A program made the translations under genes and the position numbers. A DNA stretch of 64,000 bases from Lichina pygmaea. Its lineage: Eukaryota; Ascomycota; Lichinomycetes; Lichinales; Lichinaceae. Positions within the stretch are counted from its first letter, which is position 1. Every line of letters starts with the position of its first letter. The notes under the pieces are model-generated. The model saw only the letters and a list, made by a program, of their open reading frames with translations. It had not been told where the DNA came from and made no database searches. Location: positions 372,001 to 436,000 of the forward strand of contig OY730175.1 in NCBI GenBank assembly GCA_963422465.1, given 5' to 3'. This document shows, one piece after another, positions 55,701-64,000 of this stretch.

Positions 55701-57758
55701 GATACATCATAGGGATTGAAGAGATCAAGATTGACTCTGAGAAAATCAAAGTGATTCAGCAATGGCCAACACTGACATCAGTTAAGAAAGTACAAGCCTT
55801 CCTAGGATTTGCCAACTTCAACTGACAGTTCATTAAGAACTACTCACAGATAGCAACACCACTGACAGAACTCACAAAGAAGGATGTGGAGTACTGGTGG
55901 ACAGAGAGACAACAAAAAGTATTCCAACAGCTCAAAGACACTTGCGCCAAGGAACCAGTTCTCCTCAACTTCAAGACAGGCCAACTGACACGAATCAAGA
56001 CAGACACTTCAGATCAGGCAGTGGGAGTATGTCTATGCCAACAGGCAGATGGCAAGTGGCACCCAGTTGCCTACTACTCACGAAAAATGACACAAGCAGA
56101 ACAAAACTATGATATCCATGACAAAGAGCTACTGGCAGTTGTCAACACACTCAAACACTGGAGAGTGTACGCGGAAAGCAGTTCTGAACTCACTGTTCTC
56201 ACAGACCACAAGAATCTGACAACGTTCACAACAACCAAGAAGCTGAACAGACAGCAAGTCAGATGGGCTGAACTTCTAGGGCAACACAAGTTCAAGATCT
56301 TGTACACCCCTGGACAAGACAACAGGAGAGCAGACACACTAAGCTGACAAAAAGACCACATGGAAGATGATGAACACCAAGGAACAATCTTACAGTAGGA
56401 CCAGCAAGGAAACCTGGTGCCTCAACCACAGATCAACAAGCTCACAGTAGAAGACACTGAAGAACTAATAAGGAACTACCACGATAATCCAGCACATGGT
56501 CACCCAGGAATCTCCAAGACTATAGACCTTATCCAACAGGCAGGGAACAATGTCATTAACCTCTGACAACATGTCACAAACTACATCAGCAAGTGTCTAC
56601 TATGCCAGAAAAACAAACATGGAAGACATAAGCTATACAGAGAAGGACATCCGAACACGATACTGAGAGGCCTGTGGGAAGACGTGTCAATGGACTTCAT
56701 CACGAAGCTACCCAAGTCCAAAGACCCAGTCACAGGAATCACCTACGACTTGATTATGGTGATAGTGGACAGATTCACAAAATATCTAATAGCAGTACTA
56801 TTCAAGGAGACCCACACAGCAGAACAGTTAGGACACCTCTTACTGGACAGATTAGTCAGAGACCACAGAGTTCTGATCATGATTATTACAGACAGAGACA
56901 AACTCTTCACATCCAACTACTGGAAGACAATCAGTGTAGCCATGGGAACAAAACCCAAAATGTCTACAGTCTACCACCCACAAACCGACAGCCAGACAGA
57001 GTGAGCAAACCAAGTCCTGGAGACTTACTTACAGCAATACATCAACCAGACCCACAGCAATTGGGTACAGTTATTACCAGTGGCACAGCTGGCAATCAAC
57101 CAGCACAGATCAGACTCAACAAAGGAATCACTATTTTTTACCAATTTTGGACAACATGTGAACATCAGGATGCCAAGCAGAGCTTCACCAAACACAGAGA
57201 AAGCACTCCAACATGATAAGCTCCTACGACAAACACACACAATGATGAGGCACTACCTTCAAGAGACCTCAGAAAGAATGCAACATCAAATAGACAAGAA
57301 ATCAAAAATGACACCTCAGCTAAAGAAGGGGGATAAAGTCTACCTCCTCACAAGAAATTGGAAAACAAAGAAACCAAAGACAAAGAAACTTGACAACATC
57401 AAGGTCAGACTATTTTCAGTCGAAGAAAAAACAGGACCAGTCAATGTCAAGATACAACTACCAAGAGATGCCAGAGTCCATCCAAACTTTCATATATCAA
57501 TGATTGAACCAGCCGACCAGAGCACACTCTTGCAGGAAACATTCCATTATCAACCTGAAGAAGAACAAGAGTTCAAAGTTGAACAGATCCTGGCTAGGAA
57601 AAGTCAGCAATACCTTGTCAAGTGGAAAGGATACCCAGACTTGGAAAATACCTGGGAACCACTCAAGAACCTCGCAAACTGCCAGCTTCTTCTGCGACAG
57701 TTTCAGCAGGAGTAGGACCAAACAGCTCAGCCTGCAGGAGGGATGTGTCAATGACTGA

Positions 57759-58040
57759 TCAAGTCAAATCCTCACCATCCAACTCTATCTCTTTCACCAA
57801 GCACTGAAGCTTCTGCCTCGCACAGACCTCAGCGCCCTCCAACACCTTTCGCTTCCGAGACAGACAAGCCTGCACTGTGGCAAGTTGTTCAAAGAGTGCG
57901 TCGCGTGTTGCCTTGTCAGCGGCCACATTCTCACAGAGATTGTCCCGGGACATGTTCAGAGATTCCCAGGATACAGAGACACAAGACCTTCCACGCTGAG
58001 TGCACGCAGCACATTTCAACTTATTGTCTTCTCCCAACAT
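57759..58040 (-). CDS. Antisense ORF inside the gypsy element
   Basis: This is an open frame of 93 residues on the strand opposite to gag-pol, between the chromodomain and the 3' LTR. It starts MLGEDNKLKCAACTQRGRSC, with a C-x2-C...C cluster, then SWESLNMSRDNL. A heptad-like helix follows (about 45-85: LFEQLATVQACLSRKRKVLEG). The Cys cluster plus helix gives it real-protein character, and it is open although the surrounding pol frames are broken. Whether it is an accessory gene of the element, a captured host fragment or chance cannot be settled here. Confidence 0.45.
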   Translation of the reverse strand: MLGEDNKLKCAACTQRGRSCVSVSWESLNMSRDNLCENVAADKATRDALFEQLATVQACLSRKRKVLEGAEVCARQKLQCLVKEIELDGEDLT

Positions 58041-58206
58041 CTGGAAGCATGGATGACTACAAAGAACACAAAAGTCGCAGGGTGTACGTGAAACAAAACC
58101 CTGATCACAGATTTGAGCAGTAAGCTGAGTTCAGCTAACAGTTGCACGTGACTTTGGAGGTATGACTGGATTTCATCAAGATGATGAAAGATGGAGAGGA
58201 GGATAG

Positions 58207-58712
58207 TGTTACGACCCAGGAGGAACACAGTCTTTATATACTCACAGGAAGCAGCAGACAGGATACTGGACAGAAGTACCAGGCAGCGTGACACGGGAAC
58301 CAGTCACGTGACCAGCAAGACAAACCAGAGAGTGCTTGCCGCAGCATGCATATACACGAACAAGTGAGCAAAGTGAGCAGAGCTCACACAGCTCACCGCA
58401 GTGTGCATGAACAAGTGAGCAAAGTGAGCAGAGCTCACCCAGCTCACCGCAGCGTGCATGAACAAGTGAGCAAAGTGAGCAGAGCTCACCCAGCTTGCTG
58501 CAGCGTGCATGAACTGTGAGCAAAGTGAGCAGAGCTCACTGATCTCACTGAGTGAGCAAAGTGAGCAGAGCTCACTGTGCTCACAAACTGAGCACTATAT
58601 AGTCCGGTGATAGTTCCCTTATGGAACAATTGTCTTCAACTCATGTTGTGATCCAGACAACTAGATCTACTTCAATACAATCCTTTTGTACAAAGCCATT
58701 GATCAGGTGTCA
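58207..58712 (+). repeat. 3' LTR of the gypsy element (variant B)
   Basis: It has the same length and repeat organisation as the 5' LTR. It is followed not by a target duplication but by 130 bp of sequence that normally follows a 5' LTR (see 58713-58842). Confidence 0.88.
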
Positions 58713-58842
58713 CCACCACCACGTTCCACTAAACCCTTTCGCACTTCTTGACACTCCTCTCCTGCGAAAACCAACCCGCCTTCCACATCTCACCCTTAAT
58801 CCTATACTCGGTTAGGACAGCACAGTACAGACCACAACACTT
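58713..58842 (+). repeat. Extra copy of the gypsy 5' leader, fused to LINE sequence
   Basis: These 130 bp (CCACCACCACGTTCC to ACCACAACAC) match 52739-52870 and 60742-60872, the leaders that follow the other 5' LTRs. They stop in mid-leader and join LINE sequence at about 58843. The leader elsewhere continues CACTTTGAAG and the LINE begins TTCCCTG, so the join shares a TT. Confidence 0.8.
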
Positions 58843-59467
58843 CCCTGAAAGATTTAAGAGTGCAAAAACAGTCTGCTTGAGGAAACCTGGCAAGGGAACC
58901 TACAATCAAGCTAAAGCCTGGTGCCCTATAGCTCTGCTAAACACAACAGGCAAGCTGATGGAAGCTATTGCTGCAGCCAGACTAAGCAAGATAGCAGAAG
59001 AAGCTGGACTATTGCCAGATATCCAGATGGGCTTTAGGAAAGGAAGATCCACAGAAGCAGCACTTTTCCTTCTAACCTCCCAAGTGGAAAAAGTCTGGAA
59101 GGAAGGCATGGTTGCATCCCTACTCTCACTGGATATCTCAGGAGTCTATGACAGAGTTCTCCCCAAGATACTACAGCAAATTCTGAAAAGAAAAAGAATA
59201 CCTGCCTGGCTAGCTTCCTGGATCTACTCCTTCTGTGATAAGCACTCTACCACTCTTGTCTTTGATGCTTCTGAGTCTTGTTCAATTCCTATTCATTGTG
59301 GAGTTTCTCAAGGTTCTCCATTATCCCCTATTCTTTTTCTATTCTACATTTCTGAATTGCATGAGACTGTGCATACTCCCTCTTCTGGTGTATCTGCCCT
59401 GGGGTTTGCAGATGATACAAATCTGCTTGCTTTTGGTCACTCCTTGAAAAGTAACCTTCTGAAGTTA
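58843..59467 (+). mobile_element. LINE fragment, reverse transcriptase core (second subfamily)
   Basis: The frame continues PERFKSAKTVCLRKPGKG, PIALLNTTGKLMEAI, GFRKGRSTEAALFLL, SLDISGVYDRVL, CGVSQGSPLSPILFLFYI and the catalytic box ALGFADDTNLLAF, with both Asp present. It is probably the continuation of 51710-52232, with about 100 bp missing between the two. At about 59468 it switches to first-subfamily LINE sequence from an earlier part of ORF2, so the join is a rearrangement. Confidence 0.75.
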
Positions 59468-60267
59468 AAAACTTCTCTCAGCACCAGGCCAAGATACTCT
59501 ACCAAATGGATTTCTAAGAGCACTGGGAGACTCTTTCAACAAAAGAATTGCTAAGGTTTTGGAGGCTTGCTGGAGACTGGAATACTTTCCAGACAGGTAC
59601 AAGTCAGCCAAGACAATCTGCCTAAGGAAACCTGGCAAGGGATCCTACTGTCAAGCAAAAGCATGGCGCCCTATAGCTCTCCTGAATACAATTGGGAAGC
59701 TAATGGAAGCTATTGCAGCTGCAAGACTAAGTGAACTAGCTGAGAAAGAAAATCTCTTGCCAGAAATCCAGATGGGATTCAGAAAAGGAAGATCAACAGA
59801 ATCAGCACTTTTTCTTCTGACCTCCCAGGTAGAAAAGATCTGGAAAGAAGGAATGGTTGCTAGTCTTCTCTCTCTAGACATCTCTGGAGCCTATGACAGA
59901 GTCTTGCCAGAAGTTCTCAGAAAGATCCTGATTAAGAGAATGATTCCTAAGTGGTTTGTATCCTGGATCTTTTTCTTCACTACTTCACGTACTACCTCTC
60001 TGGTGTTTGATGACTCAGAATCCCCCCAGTTCCCTATATACTGTGGAGTCTCTCAAGGATCACCTTTCTCTCCTATTCTATTTCTTTTCTATATCTCAGA
60101 ACTGCACAATACTGTACACACCCCTGAGAAAGGAGTTTCAGCACTTGGTTTTGCAGATAACACTAATCTTCTTGCATTCTCCTCCTCCTTGAAAAGCAAC
60201 CTTCTCAAGTTGAAGTCTACACATTCCAAATGTCAGGACTGGGCAAGAAAACATAGTATGAAGTTTG
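59468..60267 (+). mobile_element. LINE fragment, reverse transcriptase, near copy of 49520-50086
   Basis: It starts in the RT region (CTCTCAGCACCAGGCCAAG) in a different frame from the fragment before it. From 59559 it reads MEACWRLEYFPDRYKSAK. It is nearly identical to 49609-50085 and continues past that copy's break: YCGVSQGSPFSPILFLFYI, then ALGFADNTNLLAF. The second catalytic Asp is Asn here (GAT to AAT, a G-to-A change), so this copy cannot be active. It ends at the LTR at 60268. Confidence 0.8.
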
Positions 60268-60741
60268 TGTTACGACCCAGGGATGGGAGCCACTTATTTA
60301 TAGGCAATCAGGCTGCGGGCCAGGCAAGAGGACACCATGGAAGTCAAGTGACCAACCAACAAGGGGTCACGTGACTGTCGAGACACACACAGGAGTCTCG
60401 ACGCATGATGCATGAAGCATCAAGACAATCTCACCAGTCTCAACGCATGATGCATGAAGCATCAAGACAATCTCACCAGTCTCGACGCATGATGCATGAA
60501 GCATTGAGACAATCTCACCAGTCTCAACGCAGGGTGCATAACATGGTGGGACTGTCAAGACAATCTCACCTGTCTTGACATCAAGACTGTTGAGACAATC
60601 TTGATTGTCTCGACAGGCCAGCACTATATAGTCTGGCGATAGTTCCCTTATGGAACAATTGTCTTCAACTCATGTTGTGATCCAGACAACTAGATCTACT
60701 TCAATACAATCCTTTTGTACGAAGCCGTTGATCAGGTGTCA
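60268..60741 (+). repeat. 5' LTR of the second gypsy copy (variant C)
   Basis: It shares the TGTTACGACCC start, TCACGTGAC, TATATAG box and GATCAGGTGTCA end with the other LTRs. Its central array is built on ACGCATGATGCATGAAGCAT and CAAGACAATCTCACCAGTCT (three units), not on the GTGAGCAAAG units of variant B. It is closer to the solo LTR at 45754. Confidence 0.85.
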
Positions 60742-63700
60742 CCACCACCACGTTCCACCAAACCCCTTCGCACTCCTTGACACTCCTCTCCTGCGAGAAC
60801 CAACCTGCCTTCCACCTCTCGCCCTAATCCTATACTCGGATAGGACAGTACAGTACAGACTGCAACACTTTGAAGACCCTCAAGGATGAGTACCTCAGGA
60901 GCAACCAACCCCAACTTCCCAGATGGAAAGATTAGCGTCACCAAGCCAGACCTGTTCTACGGCGAAAGAAACAAGGTTGACGACTGGCTCATGCAACTCC
61001 AAGTCTACTTTCAATTCCAACCAGAGACGAAGCTGCCTAAGGAAAAGTGGCCCCTCTTTGCAACCACTTACATGAGAGGTAATGCTTATCAATGGATCAA
61101 GCCCTACGTCAACAAACATCTCTCAGGAAACAGAGACCACGACAGCACAACGGAATGGATGATGAAGTGGACGTGATTTAAGGACAAGATCAAAAGGATC
61201 CTTGGACTATCTAACAAAGATAAAGTGGCTATACGAATGATCCAGCACATCAAACAACAACACTCAGCCGCAGAGTACACCACGCAGTTCAAACAATACT
61301 CAGTACTGACTGACTGGGACAACGACGCCCTGATAGTCATGTACCAATGTGGACTTAAGGAAAACGTGAAGGATGAAATCACCTTCGACAGATGAGCGGT
61401 CGACACACTGGATGAACTCATCGCACAAGCAATCGACATCGATGATAAACTATTCGAGCGAGTGATGGAGAAGTGCCACGACAGAGGATACAGCCACCCC
61501 GCATGGCATGTGAGTAACCACTACAAGCCGCCTAACAAGGCACCGCCACATGACCCATATGGCTATGCACCCATGGAACTGGATGCAGTCCACCACAAGG
61601 GAAGGTTCACAAAGGGAAGGAACAACAAAAAGGGGAAAGCACTGAAGTGCTATGCCTGTGGCAAGCTAGGCCACATGGCGAAAGACTGTTGTTCAAAGAA
61701 CAAGGTGCACTGACAGCAACTTAATACGCTTGACGGAGACTGGAATGTCATCGAGCCAGAGGACCCACCAGGAGAGGCTCAGCTATCCCTCGAACAATAG
61801 GACGACTACGATGAGATATTGGAAGCAGCCCACCAACTGGCAACATCAGGAGGCAAGGACCTACCAGAACTAACAGGTCAGGACAAGGGACAGGAGCCCT
61901 TAACCACCTCTGATGGGGACCAAGACAAACCCGTGTCTATCAAAGAAGAAATACCACGAGGAAGCTATACTTACAGCATGGACCCACGAAATCTACGGCA
62001 TGGTGAACTACAGTGGAGGTTTTGCACAAGGCACTACTGCACCTACCACGAACAACTACAAAGGTACGGAGGACATTCACCCTACCACGCCACCTGCCAC
62101 AAGCATTGGGTCAATTGCGAGAAGGATGCGTGTGAGATCCATCTTTGGGACAAACGCCAACACACCGCATTCCCCTGGCACACACATGATTGGCACAAAC
62201 ACCTTATGTTCCTACAGCAAGGCAACAACTACAACTGCTACGTTGACAATTGGCAGTACTGCCTCAAGCCTGGATGTGACAAGCATCAGCAAGACAAATT
62301 CATGAACAGATTCCTCAGGACTGATGGGAATGGCTGGACCCATTGCCCAGTCAGTGGAAAGACACTTCAATCAGGAAAAGACTGAACTCCCTTGTCAAGG
62401 GGTGACATCGGGAGCTCAACAACATGACCCCTAGCAACGCAAAGCACCTGCGATTGCCTGTGTCACTATACACCAACACGCTGATACGGACATACGCACT
62501 TGTTGACTCTGGAGCCAGTGGGAACTACATTTCAAGACAACTTTACAATACCCTCGGCACTGGAAGGAGACGCAAGCAGCAGCCCTATCAGCTCACGATG
62601 GCAAATGGACAGACAGAGCTAGTCTGCCATGAGACGCAGCCAATAGAAATGGTTACCGGACACCATGCTGAAAGGATCTACCTTGATATCGTCGAGTTGG
62701 CCACTCAGGATATCTATTTGGGGATGCCTTGGCTAAAGAAGCACAACCCAGTTGTTAACTGGAAGACAGGAGTACTCACGTTTAGGAACTGCACTAACAA
62801 CACAGCTCAGACCTGTTACCAGCCGCAGAAGACGTGGACAGATGAGGGAAGGAGTCCTTAGTGGAACCTCACCGACAGAAAGGACAACTCTCAAAAGAAG
62901 AGGTCTGCCTTGACAGGCACACCCCGGAACCAGGTGGCCAAACAGTCAGAGATGAAGAGAGAGGAAGTTGTTAACCCTCTGGAGATCCCTGAAGAGTACT
63001 GACCTGGGTATGATAACCTCTTTCAGGAAGAGACAACAACAGCAGTGTTGCCTAAGCACCAACCTTGGGATCATGAGATCAAGTTGCAACCAGGGACGGA
63101 GCCAGGATTTGGACCAATTTACCAGTTATCAGAGAAAGAGCTCCAAGTACTTCGCGAGTACCTGGAGGAAAACCTGAAAAAGAGTTTCATTCGAGAATCT
63201 CAATCACCAGCAGGATACCCGATACTATTTGCACCAAAGAAAGACAGAAGTCTTCGACTTTGTGTGGACTACAGGAAACTCAACGACATTACCATCAAGA
63301 ACTGATATCTGTTGCCAAATGTGAACGAATTGCGAGACAGGATCAGCCAAGCTACAATCTTTACCAAGCTGGACTTGAAAGAAGTATACAACCTGATACG
63401 CATGAAAGAAGGAGAAGAATGGAAGACAGCCTTCAGAACCTGATACAGACACTACGAGTATCTGGTTATGCCATTCGGACTCACGAACGCACCAGCAACA
63501 TGTCAAGCATTGATCAACAACGTTATCAGAGCACACCTGGACCAAACAGCTATCACCTACCTGGATGACATTCTTGTCTACTCAAACACGCAACAGGAAC
63601 ATACCAAACATGTGAAGGATGTTCTACGATGCCTACAAGAGGCAGGGCTCAAGCTCAACCCAAAGAAATGCGAGTTCAACAAACTGGAAGTTGAATTCCT

Positions 63701-64000
63701 CGGATACATCATAGGGATCAAAGGGATCAAGATTGACCCTGAGAAAATCAAAGCGATTCAGCAATGGCCAACACCGACATCAGTTAAGGAAGTACAAGCC
63801 TTCCTAGGATTTGCCAACTTCAACTGACAGTTCATCAAGAACTACTCACAGATGGCAACACCACTGACAGAACTCACGAAGAAGGACGTGGAGTACCGGT
63901 GGACGGAGAGACAACAAAAAGCATTCCAACAGCTCAAGGACGCTTGCGCCAAGGAACCAGTTCTCCTCAACTTCAAGACAGGCCAACCGACACAAATCAA
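60268..64000 (+). mobile_element. Second Ty3/gypsy chromovirus copy, running off the window
   Basis: A 5' LTR (60268-60741, 474 bp) and leader are followed by gag (about 60886-61713, with the CYACGKLGHMAKDC knuckle), protease (about 62500) and reverse transcriptase (from about 63045). The window ends early in RNase H. It is close to the first copy along the internal region but has a different repeat array in the LTR. It is broken, with somewhat fewer breaks over the same stretch than the first copy. It was inserted into the LINE at 59468-60267. Confidence 0.87.

Larger units (their letters stand above)
52233..58712 (+). mobile_element. Ty3/gypsy chromovirus with two LTRs, broken
   Basis: Two 506-bp LTRs (52233-52738 and 58207-58712) bound an internal region of 5468 bp. 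Parts in order: gag with a CCHC knuckle (about 52884-53711), aspartic protease (VDSGASGNYIS, about 54500), reverse transcriptase (about 55080-55830), RNase H (about 55880-56350), integrase (about 56400-57200), and a C-terminal chromodomain (YLVKWKGYPDLENTWEP, about 57610-57670). The order RT-RH-INT and the chromodomain place it in the chromoviruses. It is broken in about a dozen places. The LTRs differ at roughly 30 of 506 positions, nearly all transitions, which suggests either moderate age or RIP. An antisense frame lies before the 3' LTR. It was inserted into a LINE. Confidence 0.88.

Noticed and set aside
52233-64000. Repeat arrays that could be mistaken for a CRISPR array
   Set aside because: The units are contiguous without unique spacers, lie inside LTRs, and the genome is fungal.

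Overview
The window reads as nuclear DNA of a filamentous ascomycete: Pezizomycotina, Sordariomycetes, most probably Hypocreales. The protein genes carry short introns (mostly 44-120 nt, GT...AG, with CTGAC/CTAAC-like branch sites). The left half holds the block APN2 - COX13 - APC5 - CIA30, a conserved flank of the mating-type (MAT) locus in this class. Exon structures were worked out by hand from splice signals, phase and family resemblance; every assembled frame closes without a break.

Layout. 1-1.4 kb: two adjacent non-autonomous DNA elements with terminal inverted repeats and 8-bp and 9-bp target duplications. 1.4-5.2 kb: decayed or unrecognised coding sequence where a MAT idiomorph would be expected. 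5.25-16.2 kb: APN2 (AP endonuclease), COX13 (cytochrome c oxidase VIa) divergent from it, APC5 (anaphase-promoting complex) and CIA30 (complex I assembly). 18.2-21.1 kb: a three-RRM RNA-binding protein. 24.3-25.2 kb: a small putative secreted protein. 26.6-28.0 kb: a mitochondrial mL45/MBA1-like protein. 29.6-31.4 kb: a LINE tail and a pogo-type MITE. 32.9-33.7 kb: eIF1 (SUI1). 34.9-35.5 kb: a second small orphan. 37.1-43.2 kb: MED12/SRB8 (Mediator kinase module).

From about 44 kb to the right edge the character changes. Host genes stop, base composition drops in GC, and the sequence is a stack of nested transposable elements: a truncated pogo/Fot-type transposase, a solo LTR, a Tad1-like LINE with ORF1 and ORF2, fragments of further LINEs, one two-LTR Ty3/gypsy chromovirus (about 6.5 kb, broken) inserted in a LINE, and a second gypsy copy that runs off the window. 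C-to-T type damage (LINE stops all at former Gln codons; LTR differences nearly all transitions) suggests repeat-induced point mutation or plain deamination.

The host genes are housekeeping: DNA repair, respiration (COX13, CIA30, mL45), cell cycle (APC5), translation initiation (eIF1) and transcription (MED12). They do not form a pathway; their grouping is the ancestral MAT neighbourhood. No previously undescribed system is proven. The best leads are the missing or decayed MAT position, an antisense ORF in the gypsy element, the exchange of U3 repeat arrays between LTR variants, a MULE-like MITE, and two orphan secreted-protein candidates.
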